Assembly (NCBI GenBank): GCA_029204225.1
Contig: CM055111.1
Location: 18,618,668 to 18,682,667, forward strand
DNA length: 64,000 nucleotides
Source of the DNA: Diphasiastrum complanatum
Taxonomy: Eukaryota > Streptophyta > Lycopodiopsida > Lycopodiales > Lycopodiaceae
Direction: 5' to 3'
A program made the translations under genes and the position numbers. The notes beneath the pieces were generated by a model that was not told the DNA's origin, made no database searches, and worked only from the letters and a program-made list of their open reading frames with translations. Position 1 is the first letter of the stretch. Each line of letters starts with the position of its first letter. This document shows, one piece after another, positions 1-12,205 of this stretch.

Positions 1-1366
1 AATCGTCACTTGGAAAAGCGTAGATTCTCGTTCACTTACATAAAACCAAGTGCTTATTGTTGCTAGTCTTTATCACAAAAATGTTTTTCACAAATTGCCG
101 CAATTGGATTAGAATGTCTTATTGCTATAGGTGGTTGACATTCTCAAAGTGGAGAGCTCTCAGCAACTTCACAACTTGCATGCTCGAGTGCTTTCCATGT
201 GTCTCTTTGTTTTGTCACTTGTATCTGCCATTGACGGTTTCATCTTTGGTTTCATGGCAGATTCTATCTTTTGGGAGGTCTGTATCCTCCATTCGCTTCT
301 GGGTGTTTCTATGGTTCTTTTCTCAGTTGAAGTTTCAGTCTCAAGGAAAACCTTCCATCTACAGGTTGCACAAACTTTGATTATCAGTCTCAAGGGGATG
401 GACTCATAAAAAATTGGTGGTAGGAACAGATTTGGATGGAAGGTTTGATAATGGTAAGAAAACATGATGAAGGCTTGGTGAAAGGATGAAGGAACTGATA
501 GTTCTACAGTTGCAGCCTTGGACCCTTGGAATGTCGAGCTTTGACCACCACTTATTGGGTGAGGAGCTTGCTTTATTTTGCAGGTTCACGGTTGTATTCA
601 TCTTTTTGATGCGTTACTTTTGGATCTCTTTGGACTTCGAAGGAGGAGATTCAACTATCATTGCTCCAAAGAGTTTCTTTTGATCAAAATTGATCTGACT
701 CATCTGTTGCTTAAGTTTTTGTCCTTTCCTCCTCAGCTTTGGATCTTCCTCTTTAGTTCTTCTAGCTGCTTCACCTACTTCTTAGGTCTTTGTTTGGTTG
801 ATCAACCATTGTAGGTGGCAATTGGTCTCCGCAGGACATTTGCAATGATCTTTCAACTGCTTCGGTAGGACTATAGAAAACTAGGGATTTCTCAGAAGAA
901 CAGTAAACTGATGATAACATTTCCTGTTGGTTGGGTGGTTTTTCTCCACAGGTGTCCTTTTGGTTGCATGCAACAGGATCTAGTCAGATCTTCACTAGGC
1001 AATCCTTACATTTACTCACATGCTTTGGTTCATCTTCTTGTGTAGATGAGACTATGCAAGTGGATGGTGGCTTTCATGGAATGGAAGCAAATAATGGATC
1101 TGTAAAAGAGGTCTTCGTCAAGGACTTTTATTGTCAAGAGCAAGATCAAGAGATTGATCTTGAAGGGCTTCAATAACACAAAACGAAAGGTGGCAATTCG
1201 GAGCTAGTCAAGAGCATCAAAGGGAAGCCAAGTGGAAAAGATAACTTAAATATGTTTTCGTAGGTGTTTAAAGACTCAAGTAAGGCCAAAGGAACAACAA
1301 GAAAGTGTTGTTCAAGTTTACTTTACTTGTTTTATCTCATGTTTGAGCAATTTCCTGTGAATGTGC
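1..1366. other. Unassigned spacer upstream of the first family A LTR
   Basis: I recognise no conserved domain on either strand here. Several reading frames of 60-100 codons overlap one another in conflicting frames, without a convincing start or codon pattern. A plus-strand frame from 931 to 1176 is the longest without obvious low complexity, but it matches nothing I know. The sequence just before 1367 does not resemble the end of the family A polyprotein, so it is probably the older DNA into which that element inserted. Confidence 0.4.
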
Positions 1367-2272
1367 TCAAGAAACAAAACGTTTCTATTTACAAAGCTTT
1401 GCTAGCTTTCAGCCCTCTGCCTGAGAAAATGTTCGCAAACACAAAAGTCAAGAGACACGAAGCACAAAAGATTCACAAATGAGAATCTTTTGCGGTCTAG
1501 CATGAGAAAGTCAGATGACGAAACGAAACCAACGGCGCGACATGAAAAAACGTCGCGAAACTTTTTCTACCCTCACGCTCCATGAAGGACCAGCAAGGTC
1601 ACACAAGTACCCAGAAGTATAGATGTCTGATCTGATGGCATGACATCAGCAGATACACTCTAAATCGTGGCTAATCCGCCACTCTTGTAATTTTCTGATT
1701 AGTTGTAGATCTAATTACTCTAATCTAAAAGGTTAAACAGAGCGACTATATACTTACTGGATGATACTTGATAGAGAGAGCATATACAGATATACAGAGA
1801 TGTATGAAGTAGTCTGATGATAGTAAGCAATCAAGACAAAAAATACAGAACAAAAGTCCGCCTGCGTGCGAGACAAGTTCCTGTGATCAGGATCCACAGA
1901 GATCCACAAGTCCGCTAGTAAGCAAGACATCCACTCATGAGAGAACTGTATTTCTCTCACACCAACGCACTACGTGGATCTGCGTGCAGTACTTGAAGAA
2001 TCAGAGAAAAATCAATAGATGATCTTGTAGCCATTGTGCACATGCAAATGTATCTGCCGTTATTCATATGTCTGATTCTCTCACATATTTAATTCCGCAC
2101 CTTGGTTGAAACTTTGTTGAATGCTACATTAATTTATAAACGTAGGTCAACAGTGTCTGACTACATTATTGAGGACTGTAGGAGTGATTCAGCTGGCAGT
2201 GACCAACGATCGCATCTGAATTCCATCCGAATCGCATTGAATCATTTGCGACTCATTAAATCTCTTCCATCA
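1367..2272 (+). repeat. 5' LTR of outer family A copia element (A1)
   Basis: This block aligns with the LTRs at 5336-5935 and (minus strand) 26045-27085. All three start at a common point reading (T)xAAGAAACAAAA and end ...ATCA one base before the primer binding site. Here the first dinucleotide is TC rather than TG. The block carries a polyadenylation/U5-like tail with CATCTGAATTCCATCCGA near the end. It is the most diverged of the three copies and has fewer units of the 39-bp minisatellite found near the LTR start. It is followed by a PBS and a Gag start, so it acts as a 5' LTR. Exact ends are inferred from the three-way comparison. Confidence 0.8.
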
Positions 2273-2273
2273 G

Positions 2274-2285
2274 TGGTATCAGAGC
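2274..2285 (+). other. Primer binding site (initiator tRNA-Met) of A1
   Basis: TGGTATCAGAGC is complementary to the 3' end of plant initiator tRNA-Met, the usual primer for minus-strand cDNA synthesis in Ty1/copia elements. It lies one base after the ...CA end of the LTR. Confidence 0.9.
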
Positions 2286-2387
2286 CTCTCTATTGTCATA
2301 ATCTGACATAGCCAATAAGCGATCAAGATCCAGGAGGCCAAGCATTCAGACGAACAACCATCAACAACAGAACAGACTTCAGAAGCA

Positions 2388-3345
2388 ATGGCTTCAATTA
2401 GGAGCATAGAGAACAAGATCTGTACAATTCTTGATTCTTCAAAGTTTCTAGTTGGAAAGTTAAAACATCACTGATACTCAAGGGCGAAGGTTTATTTCCC
2501 TAGGTGGATGGCACATAAGAGATGCCTACGACATTAGGCAAAGAGCTACGTGAGTGGAGGAGAAAAATGACAAGGTAGTAGCCTTGATATCTTCATCCAT
2601 CGAAGATAGTCTCACACTTGACCTGGCTACACTCTCCAAAGCTAAGGAGATGTGAGATGGACTACTCACAAAATTTCAAACAAAATCAAGAAGTCAAATC
2701 ATGATGCTGGAAGATCAGCTGGCAAATCTATAGTGGGATGGGAAAGACCTCACTTATTTCGTAGGGAAGATGAAGGATTTGTTTCTATCACTACATAACT
2801 CTGGAGCAGAGAATGCAATGTCAGCTGAGAAGCATCTCACTTACCTGTTGAGAGCCTTACCCATATCATTCTAGACAATGAGGACCCTGCTCGTGAAAGA
2901 TCCTACCATGAACCTCGAAAAGGTGATTGTCAAGATTCGAGAGGAAGTCGAGGCGAGAGAACATCTTGATCACAAAGATGGTTCTGACCAGGCCCTCTAC
3001 GGCAACAAAGAAAAATCCAAGAAAAAATTTATGCCTAAGAGGGAGTCAAATTAGAGGCAGGATCGTGATCAGCAAGCAAAGAGGACTAGCAAAGGCAATT
3101 GGAAGAGCAAAGGGAGGTCGAAGCAGCAAGGTGGAGAAAAGAAGACTTGCGTGAGATGCAGAAGAGATGGGCAGACGGTTGATACATGATGGCTCAATCC
3201 AAAAATTGAGTGTGTCCACTCCCACAAGAAGGGTCATGCAGCCATGGATTGCCATAAGAACCTGAGAAACAAATCAGCGTAGAACAAACAAGAGAGTAAC
3301 AATAGTTCATCCTATGTCGAGGAGCTTGAGAGCTCAAAAATGGGC
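2388..3345 (+). pseudogene. Degenerate copia Gag of A1
   Basis: The Gag start ATGGCTTCAATT at 2388 is shared with the inner element (6052). Several stop codons and small deletions interrupt the frame, for example a TGA about 30 codons in and a TAG in the nucleocapsid part. Recognisable blocks are the UBN2-like Gag region (LMMLEDQLANL-type segment near 2700) and two CCHC-like zinc knuckles between about 3150 and 3260 (CVRCRRDG... and CVHSHKKGHAAMDC). The second knuckle has lost a cysteine (C-x-H-S). The product would have packaged element RNA in virus-like particles, but this copy cannot make it. Confidence 0.8.
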
Positions 3346-5335
3346 GAGTGATCCTAGATTCAGGAGCCACCTCACACTTCATGACATCAAGATGAATCAT
3401 GTCTGATTTTAGAAGTGCAGATCCTTCAAGATTCATAGTTCTTGGAGATGGATCTAAACATCAAGTGAACGGTATTGGTTCACTGTGGATCAACACCAAT
3501 GGCAGAGACAGACGACTCGAAGATGTTTTGTTCATGCCTACATTGTAGCAAGACTTGCTTTCTGTAGCAAAAATAGCAGATGCAGAAATGCGTATGACAT
3601 TTTTTGATGAAGCATGCAACATGGTTGACGCCAGTACCAGTGCTCTGATCGCTCAAGGCAGAAGGAAACGTAGTCTATATCATCTGAAGGTATGCCTTCC
3701 TGCAGATCAGGTGCATCAGACTCATGATGACTCGCCATAGACTCTGTGGCACAGGAGACTCTGCCACATGAACTCAATGGCACTTTACCAAGCAAGCCAT
3801 CATGGAGCAATAACAGGGGTCAGTATCTCGCATACAACCAGTTCAACCACCTGTGATGCATGTTTGAAGAGTAAGATGTCACGCACTCCATTCATCAAAG
3901 ACTCCTACAGAACGATCAAGATTCTAGAGTTAGCGCATTCTAACATCTATGGGCCTATCAATATGATCTCAATAGGAGGTTCAAAATATTATATAACCTT
4001 CATTGATGATTATAGTAAATTTGACAATGTTCTGAAAAACTTGATAAATTCATAGAATATGTGAATTGGACTGAGAGATATACAGGCAACAAGGTTAAGT
4101 AGATCAGAACAGATCGGAGTGACGAATACATCTCGAATCGCTTTACTGACTTCTACAATGATTGTGGCATCATTCATACAAGGACTAGAGCCTACACACC
4201 GCAGCACAATGGTGTTGTAGAAAGAAAGAACAGGGCCCTGATGGAAGCTGTCAGATGCATGATGGCCTACTCGAAGGCTGCAAGGGTACTGTGGGCTGAA
4301 GCAGTAGCTACAGCCGCATACATCCAGAACAGGACAGACAAGCCTGGTGTCCCTCACACGACACCACATGAGTTATGGTGGGGTAGAAAGCCCAACCTGT
4401 CTCACATCAGAATCTTTGGCTGTGCAGCTTATGCACATATTCCTAATAAGCTTTGAAAGAAACTTGATGAGAAAGCCGAGCAGGGATTTCTAGTAGGTTA
4501 TGACAACAATTCGTCATACTACAGAGTCTACATGCCAGACACGAACACTGTGAGAACAGTGAGAGATGTCAGATTTGATGAGAGCAGGACAATGGCCAAT
4601 GACGATCCTGTCAGCTATGAAGTTCTGAAAAGACAGTACTATGACCTGCCGCCAGTGACAGAGGGAGGAGAAGATGAACACAAAAATGAAGATTTTTGAG
4701 TCACTTCCCATTCGAGTGACGAATCTGAAAACGAAAGATTTGAGAGGCAACTTACTTCTACAATTCCTGTAAACCAAGATGGTTCCGGATCTAGCGGAAC
4801 AAACAAAGACAAAGACATTGTTGTCCTAGGAGGAACTCCTAGAAGCTCGACAAGACCACGAAGAGCGCCAGCAAGATATGTGCCAGGTAGCTCTGCTTCT
4901 ACATCAGAAGAGTTCTGTGGATTCAATGGCGAACCACAGACTTTCAAGGAAGCGATTGAATTTCTAGAGAAGGACAGATGGATCCAAGCCATGAACGAAG
5001 AGACGGAGTCCATGAGGAATAACCAGGTATGGACGTTGCAACCATTACCATATAAGCGTAAGACTGTCAAATGCAAATGGATTTCCAAGCTCAGATACGG
5101 CCCATATGGGAATGTCATGAAATACAAGGCAAGACTGGTAGCGAAGGAATTTTCTCAGAGATATAGTATTGACTACTCTAAAACCTTCTCTCCTGTGGTC
5201 AAACATCCATCCCTACGTCTGTTATTTGCATATGCAGCAGCTTATGACCTCATGAACCACATTGTGCACGAGAAGACAACCTTCTTGAATGGCAAGCTAG
5301 ACGAAGAGGTCTATATGGATCAACCTGAAGAAACA
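3346..5335 (+). pseudogene. Degenerate copia Pol of A1: protease, integrase, N-terminal half of RT
   Basis: Protease is marked by DSGATSHF (Asp codon at 3357). A GAG-pre-integrase zinc region starts near 3745. The integrase core follows, with its first catalytic Asp changed to Asn (LAHSNIYG, codon 3942-3944) and the second motif altered to RTDRSDEY; the final NGVVERKN motif keeps its Glu. A spacer rich in Ser, Glu and Asp leads to the RT N-terminus (KCKWISKLRYGPYG, KARLVAKEF, FLNGKLDEEVYMDQP). The frame is broken by stops near 3730, 4055, 4456 and 4698. The RT stops dead at 5335, where another family A LTR begins. The rest of this RT is on the minus strand at 26039-25053. Confidence 0.85.
5331..5335 (+). 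other. Target-site duplication CAACC, left copy, of inner family A insertion
   Basis: The outer element's RT reads GGATCAACC and then an LTR beginning TGAAGAAAC. The same five bases, reverse-complemented (GGTTG), occur at 26040-26044 next to the other end of a family A LTR and before the continuation of the same RT codon series. This is what a 5-bp duplication at a copia insertion site looks like. Confidence 0.8.
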
Positions 5336-5935
5336 AAATGTTTCTAATTACAAAGCCTTGCTAGCTTTCAGCCCTCAACCCGATGAAGACATTCGCGAAC
5401 TCGAAGATTTGGAGACACAAAGCACAAAAAGTTTCGCCAACACAAAAGTCAAAGAAAACGAAGACGAATGGTTCGTGAACACGAAAGTCAAAGCAGACAA
5501 AGACGAACGGTTTGTGAACACGAAAGATTCATGAATGAGAATCTTTTGCGGTCCAGTACGAGAGAAGGCAAACGACCAAAACAAAACCAACGATAGAAAC
5601 AAAACCTTCTCCTGCCTACATGCTCCAAAGAGTACCAGCAGGATCATGCAAGTACCCAGAAGTACAGATTTATGATCTGATGGTATGACATCAGCAGATA
5701 CATTTTAGGTTGTGGCTAACCTGTGACTCTTGTAATTCCCTGATTAGTTGTAGATGCTTAATCACTCTAATCTCATATTTACATAGACCATACTTACTGG
5801 ATGATACTTGACATATAGATCAACAGAATACACATATATGAACTCCATCCAAGTCGCAAGAGGATCGTGGTTCCTATCGTGAAAGCTTCGCGACTATGAA
5901 ATCCAAATCGCGATACATGAATCTGATTCTCATCA
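5336..5935 (+). repeat. 5' LTR of inner family A element (A2), internally deleted
   Basis: It begins TGAAGAAACAAAATG and ends ...CTCATCA, giving canonical TG...CA ends. It is much closer to the minus-strand LTR at 26045-27085 than to the A1 LTR: both share a CTCATATTTACATAGA block that A1 lacks. Relative to that copy it lacks about 430 bp in the middle, with a junction around 5838-5840 (TATATGA|ACTCCATCC). A 39-bp minisatellite lies at about 5430-5538. Confidence 0.85.
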
Positions 5936-5936
5936 G

Positions 5937-5948
5937 TGGTATCAAAGC
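5937..5948 (+). other. Primer binding site of A2 (one mismatch)
   Basis: TGGTATCAAAGC differs from the standard tRNA-iMet complement by one base (G to A at position 9). Confidence 0.8.
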
Positions 5949-6051
5949 GGGTCATCCTATCATATTCTGACATAGCAAAGAAACTAGCAGATCTAGGAGG
6001 CCAAGCATTCAAACAAACAACCATCAACAAGGAAACAGACTCCAAGAAGCA

Positions 6052-6991
6052 ATGGCTTCAATCAGCAGCATGCAGAGCAAGATCTGCACAATACTTGATT
6101 ACTCAGGATCTAACTTTCTAGCCTGGAAAGTTAAGACATCTTTGATACTCAAGGGTGAAGGCCTATTCTCCTGGGTGGATGGCACATAAGAAATGCCTAT
6201 GACAACAGTCAAGGAGCTACGCGAATGGAGGGAGAAAAATGACAAGGCAGTAGTCTTGCTATCATCTTCCACCGAAGATAGTCTCACACTTGACCTGGTT
6301 ACACTCTCCAAAGCTAAGGAGATGTGGAATGCATTACTCACCAGATTTCAAAGGAAATCAAGAAGTCATATCATGATGCTGGAAGATCAGCTGATGAATT
6401 TGCAGTGGGATGGAAAAAAACTCACTTCTTTTGTAAGAAAGATGAAGAATCTATTTCTGTCACTACATAACTCTGGAGTAGAGAATGTTGTGTCAGCTGA
6501 GAAGCAGCTCACGTACCTGTTGAGAGCCTTACCCAGATCATTCCAGATGACAAGAACCCTGCTCGCAAAAGATCCCGCCATGAACCTCCAAAAGACGATT
6601 GTCGGGATTTGAGAGGAAGTCGAGGCCAGAGAACATCTTGATCACAAAGATAGTTTTGACTAGGCCCTCTATGGCAACAACGAAAAATCAAAGAAGCAAT
6701 TTAAGCCTAAGAGGGAGTCCAACCAGCAAGCAGAGGGAACAAGCAAAGGCAACTGGAAGACCAAAGGTAGGTCAAAACAACAAGGTGCACACAAGAAGAC
6801 TTGTGTGAGATGCAGAAGAGACGGGCATACAATAGATACCTGTTGGCTCAATCCCAAGATTGAGTGTATCCATTGCCACAAGAAGGGTCACGTAGCCATG
6901 GATTGCCGCCAAAACCAGAACATAGAACATATAGGAGAACAACAATAGTTCATCCTATGTCAAGGAGCTCGAGAGCTCAAAAATGGGTGAA
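6052..6991 (+). pseudogene. Copia Gag of inner element A2, truncated
   Basis: The frame starts with ATG at 6052 and includes the N-terminal NFLAWKVKTSLI motif of UBN2-type Gag. A TAA at 6187-6189 interrupts it. The same frame then continues as a long block to a TGA at 6610-6612 (LMNLQWDGKKL, LLRALPRSF). Zinc knuckles follow in shifted frames (CVRCRRDGHTIDTCW and CIHCHKKGHVAMDC, about 6800-6910). Similarity to A1 ends abruptly at about 6991, just before the place where protease should begin. The missing Pol part is not nearby; its RT and RNase H are on the minus strand at 28490-27096. Confidence 0.85.
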
Positions 6992-7297
6992 TAAAGAACG
7001 AACAAAAATTGTTCGACTGCCTATATCTGTGAAGATGTTCAAATAAGTCAAGTACAGGAACAGCCCTCCGAACAAATGCTCATCATCTGGTCTTTAGTCG
7101 GCCTTCCAGGATGGATTAGACGCGAGCTTAAATAAAATGACGAATATACTAGCCTAAAGTTAGCTATGTCTGATGCCATCAAGGAAGAAGACGAAGGATC
7201 ACATGTTGACGAATCCAGAGAAAGGAAGGCACCACGTGCTCTTGCCCATGAGTCGAGGCCAATCAAGGACACCCGAGATCAGCTTTAAAAATCCCAA
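6992..7297. other. Unassigned sequence after the A2 breakpoint
   Basis: Similarity to family A stops at about 6991. No family or RNA gene is recognisable in this short stretch, which leads into the zinc-knuckle-like frame that follows. Confidence 0.4.
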
Positions 7298-7795
7298 TTG
7301 GAGTTGCTTAGTAAGCAACATCAACTACATATGGAGAAACTCACCAATGAGTTTCAAGCTACCCTGAAGTCTATCCAAAGCAGTATGCCTGGTCAGTCAA
7401 ACCCTACACATGTACCTTATAGACGAAAACCAATATGGGGCCCACACTGCCGGGCTACGCATCCTGCTGATGCTTGTCCTTCATATCAGCATATCCAAGC
7501 ACATACAGTCCAACGATATGAAGAACAATCGGCAAAATTTGGAAATGCCTTGACTTCTCATAAATATCCACCAGAAAGTCCAGAACCACTAGCCATACAA
7601 GATGGCTATGCTGTTATACAAGGGCCATTGCACACTAGATGTTTCATCTATGGTGAAACTAGCCACTTCATGGTTGATTGTCTAGTCAAGACCAAGTACC
7701 ATGCTGAGTGTCCTGACTGTATCAGAAAACACAATTCCAAAGACTATCCGAAAACAACCAACTACGATCCTACCTGCCCATCACGTCAGTTATGA
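7298..7795 (+). CDS. Hypothetical protein with degenerate CCHC-like knuckle, possibly retroelement-derived
   Basis: A 165-codon open frame starts at 7298. The C-terminal half has cysteine/histidine spacing resembling a zinc knuckle: CFIYGETSHFMVDC fits C-x2-x-x4-H-x4-C except that the second Cys is Tyr. It is followed by another Cys/His-rich segment (CPDCIRKH). The N-terminus is charged and helical, with a Met/Gln/Lys-rich run. I do not recognise the whole protein. The altered knuckle, and its position where the family A element breaks off, suggest a decayed Gag-like fragment rather than a host gene. Confidence 0.35.
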   Translation: MELLSKQHQLHMEKLTNEFQATLKSIQSSMPGQSNPTHVPYRRKPIWGPHCRATHPADACPSYQHIQAHTVQRYEEQSAKFGNALTSHKYPPESPEPLAIQDGYAVIQGPLHTRCFIYGETSHFMVDCLVKTKYHAECPDCIRKHNSKDYPKTTNYDPTCPSRQL

Positions 7796-9083
7796 ATCCC
7801 GATAAAATTCTCACGACAACTACATGAGCACCATAGCACCCAACCGCTCAACCTGTTGCTCACTCGAGAAGTTTCTAGCAAACTTCTACAATACTACACA
7901 ATACACCAGCTCCATAATGAAAAAAGACAATATGAAATGAGCCCTTGTCGAAAGAAAGTAAAACCGATATTTCGTCATCTGCTACAATGTCCAAACAAGA
8001 TCAACCTTTACAGGGAATTGATAGTTTTTCTCCCCTTCTACAATCTCAAATCTATTTGTCTTTCCACATGCTGATAAGATTTCCAATGTGCCAATACACA
8101 ATATTTCTCGGATTCAGAAATCCAAATAAAGATTCGGTTCTGAATCTCTTGTTCACAGAGGTCCTCAAGATATAGTACCTCAATAATATTTGCATCTCAA
8201 ACTATATTTTACAACATTTGCTATCACTGATGGTTAATACTAGCGTCACCCACCCTGTCTTGTTTTGACAAGGGCATGTCAGAGTAAGTCACATTACTCT
8301 ACAAAACAACTGAAATATTGCAACTATCAAGGTACATTATCAATGTTGATGAATGCAAGTTTTGTTTGACAAGTGCTATACAGTTCTCACTCTCTGTAAC
8401 GTTGTTTATTTCCTTGTTTTTCTTCACCTATTTTGTGTGATTGATTTTTGCTTGATGAATAGCTATTGACAAGAGTCTTCTGTAGAGCATCTCCAAAGCA
8501 CATTTTTATTCATCTATCCATCTTCAGATTCCCTTGTACAACAGTTTAGGATTTTTGAGACATATGAGAAATCCATGTCAGATTAGAGTTGATTCCTGCA
8601 TCTCATTGCCATATTCAACTACAGCAAGATCAAAACAAATTTAGTTAAAATTTGTTCAATCTTTAGTCTAGTCGCATGTTCAGCGAGTTTCAACTACGTT
8701 TCCACACACCAATCCAATCCTGAGCGTGAACAGTTACCAGCAACAACATCCCCACCAACAGATTTTTTTTGGGGGGGGGAGAGAGTGGATCTGCTTGGAT
8801 CCACTTGAGCAGTTGCGCTGCCAGCAACAATATCAGCAAGATCGACAGCCAAGGTCACAAGTCTAATATGAAAACGACAAGAATAAAGAAGGCAGATGGG
8901 TAATCCAAAGAGACTCAATCAGAAGAAGTACCCCAGTCACGACGAAGATCCTTCAGAAAGGGAAACACAAGCATTGGGAAATCAGTCTCCTTCTTCAACC
9001 AACCTCTCATCATACATCTGCATCCATTCTCATGCCTATCGCCCACACCATCTGCCGTTGTCATTACCACCCTTCCTTCCATC
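7796..9083. other. Unassigned spacer
   Basis: No recognisable gene on either strand. A T-run joined to a G-run (about 8762-8779) is the only low-complexity feature. Short frames on both strands overlap and show no domain. Confidence 0.4.
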
Positions 9084-9428
9084 TGTAACTTTTGGATGCA
9101 TTTGCTATATCAATATCCCTCTTGATGATAGGACAAAGGAGGATCCATCTTCAAGAAACGGTATTTTTGTTGGTTAAAGTGAGGTGAGCAAGGCTTACAA
9201 AGATTTGATTCCTTCAACTAAGAAAGTGGTCATTGGAAGAGATGTCATTTTTTATGAGGGAAACTTTCCAAAAGCGTCTTCAAGTGGTGGTGTGTATGTT
9301 GGATCTAACATTCTTGATGATACTTTGGATGTTGATATTGAAGAGCCTACTGCAAATCAAAAGCCAAGGAGGACATCAAGGCAAAGGCACCAACCTTTGA
9401 GACTCACTTATGATGAAAAAGGTAAGCA
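9084..9428 (+). mobile_element. Family B copia fragment: integrase C-terminus and integrase-RT spacer
   Basis: The translation reads FGCICYINIPLDDRTKEDPSSR, then after one stop SEVSKAYKDLIPSTKKVV and RLTYDEKGKQ. These match the corresponding part of B1 (about residues 665-785) and B2 closely. Both ends are abrupt and no LTR is attached, so this is a dead internal fragment of about 345 bp on the plus strand. Confidence 0.85.
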
Positions 9429-10903
9429 ACTTGACTTCTTTCACAAGCACATGCTCTTCCAGCGGGCTACTAAACATCCAATCTTTTTTCCTAAAAAAGA
9501 AAGTTCATAGTGGTGTGAGTTGGATATAGTTGTTTATTGTGGTCAAGCCCACAAATACTCAAACCTTGGTTGTTATATTATTGAGATGTAAGGGCCTTGT
9601 ACTTCATGTGTAAACTTGGTGAACTATTTACAACATTCTATTCTACGGGCCCACATGTTCAGAACTCAAAATTAAAATGAAAGGGGAAGGCCCTTCTTTT
9701 ACCAATCTATCAATGGGAAAACTCCAATCTAAATAAAAAAAGTGTAGTGGATTATGTGAAACCTCCTCTTTCTTTTATCTTAATCTCAGTTTTAACTTTT
9801 TAATAAAGAGAATGGTGTTGCCTCCACGACAGAATTTGTGGGAGCAAAATTATGGCAAAATCTTTTTACGTGCACCAAATTTTACCTTATTACATGCACC
9901 TTCCACTCGAAAGGTGTAGGTAAAAAAAATTTTACGACAAAAGGAACATTGAAAAAAAAAAAAGTAAAAACTAAAATTATGGTCGGGAAGGATGCCTCCT
10001 TGGGGCATTCCACCCTAGGAAAGGTGAATGTCCTCGAAGGGCGACCCCCCCCCCCCCCCCCAAATCAACCTTTGGAAAGGGTTTTTAAATTAAGTTTCTA
10101 GAATGACAAGGGACCGCGCTCAAATTGATCAGAAAAGGAGTTTGATCAGGCTAGAAACAGGCTGGGAAGGCGCGACCGTGCAGAGAAGGTGGAGACAGAT
10201 CGCGGGCCAGTCGCACGCCCTCAGTCAAGTGGGTATTTAGTGCATCAAGGTGCCTGCCGGCTGTGTGGAGGTCCATCGATGCCCATAAGGATTAAGATCC
10301 ATGGAATTGAGTTCCATCGTGATGGACGGTGCTGATTAAAGGGCCTGAGGAGCAACGTGAATCGTTGGATCCAAGATAGCCATTGGATTGCTTTGGAACC
10401 ATTTTAAACTTCAAATAAAGGGGCTTGAAGGGCAAAGTGAACTTCAACTTCTTTAGGAAGGTTCACTTTGGAACTGGAGTTGGGTCCAAATTTTCTTGAA
10501 GGTTGAAGTTTCTTCAAGCTGAAAAAAATAGTTCAAAAACTAGAAAAACCCTTATTTTCTAGTCCTTAAGCCTATTTGACTCAAACAAAAGGCTATAACC
10601 TCCAAACAAAGGGCACCCGGATTGTATCTGCAAGTATGGTACTGCAAAATAGAGTGATTGTAGCTGGAGAAAGTGTTCGGAGTGCACCAAAAGTGATTTC
10701 ACCATTCCATTGGGCACGTAGTTGGGAGTTGGCGATAAAGTGCATTTCGGAAGGCGACGCCGATTTGGCTTTCAATTTGGCAAGAAACCAGTGGGTGGCC
10801 TGGTAAGGAGAAAATAGGAGGTCATTACCTTCAACTTCTGACATCACAGTTGGCCTCGACATACAGCTTTTAGCCTACGGTTGAAGTTTCAAGCAGTTTT
10901 GCG
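9429..10903. other. Unassigned spacer containing a 17-base C run
   Basis: No gene recognised. An uninterrupted run of 17 cytosines occupies 10045-10061. I looked for a 5' LTR and PBS matching the copia element that starts at 10904 and found none. A GC-richer patch (10100-10330) is not recognisable as tRNA or rRNA. Confidence 0.4.
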
Positions 10904-12205
10904 ATGACAAACATGGGAGAGTCCATTTTGAGTGAAAGTAGCAAATTGGACGGAATTTTCAACTATGCAGTGTGGAAATTCAAAATGAAAAACATATTGA
11001 TGGAGAAGGATGTATGGGATGTCATCACATGTGATGAGAGAAGACCGCCAAATGAAACTGGAATCAAAGTGTTCAATAAGAAGGTGAGGAAAGCTTTGAC
11101 CTTCATTAACTTGTCAGTGAAGGATCACATCATTACCCACATTTGTGATGTTGTTACACCCAGACAGGCATGGGATGTGCTAAAGGAGTAGTTCAAAACG
11201 TCAAATCCATCAAGAATCATGTTTCTGAAGTCAAAACTGAATAGTGCCCGCATGGAACAAGGAGAGCACATTTAGACGTACATGACCAGAATCAAGACAA
11301 TGAGGGATGAATTGCACTCTATTGGTGAGCACATATGTGATGTGGAGCTGGTGCATAATGCATTGTGCGGCATTGTAGAACCCTATCAGATGTTTGTGAG
11401 TGGAATAACATCAAGAGAAAGATTGTCAACCTTTGACGAGCTCATAAGAATCTTGATGCAGGAAGAGCAATGGCGAGAAATGGTGAAAGCTAGACGTCAA
11501 AACACTGATGATCAGGCACTTGCGACATGCCAAAAACAAGGCAAGGGCAAGGGCAAGAAGAAGTCTAAGTAGCAATTCGCCAAGGCTCAGGAGGATGAGA
11601 GATCTTCTAGCAAGACCAAGAAGAAGGGCAAGTGCTTCCATTGCGGTAAAAAGGGCCATTGGAAGAGTGAATGTCAGAAATTCCTGGCAGAATCAGACAA
11701 GGGAAAACCAAAGCAAGCTAACCTTGTCGATGAGGGTGAGATTGAAGACTCTAACATCTTCATATTAGTATTGTCATCTAATCAAGATGATCAAGCATGG
11801 TACATTGACTCAAGAGCCACAAGACACATGACAGGTAACAAGGATTGGTTCAGTATCTTGAAAGTGTTGGATAATGGAACATCCGTTTCACAAGCAAATG
11901 GTGATGTGTACAATATCAAGGGGATAGGCAGCACTTCAATCTAACTACCTGATGACAAAAGCAGGATGATCAGGGAGGTACTTTATGTACCAGGTTTGAA
12001 GAAAAATCTACTTTCCGTTGGTGTTATTACTGATCAAAAGTTGAAAGTAGAATTTGTCCATGATCGTTGCTTTGTGAAGGATGTGAACCAAAAGGTCAAA
12101 GTTATTGCGGATGGTATAAGAGAGCCCAACACTAAATTGTACAGGTTGAATGCTAGAATCAAGGGGCAACATGGACTTGTCTCATTCATTCCATCGCAAA
12201 ACTGA
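10904..12205 (+). pseudogene. Copia element C: Gag, zinc knuckle and protease
   Basis: One reading frame runs from ATG 10904 to 12205, interrupted by stops at 11189, 11273, 11570 and 11942. It starts with an LDGIFNYAVWKFKMKNIL Gag motif. The nucleocapsid knuckle CFHCGKKGHWKSEC is intact at about 11637-11678. The protease active site is DSR (codons 11807-11815) where copia proteases have DSG, followed by HMTG. The C-terminal protease and pre-integrase part reaches LYVPGLKKNLLSVG. The lineage differs from families A and B. No 5' LTR or PBS was found upstream, so the element is 5'-truncated or the LTR is unrecognisable. Confidence 0.85.
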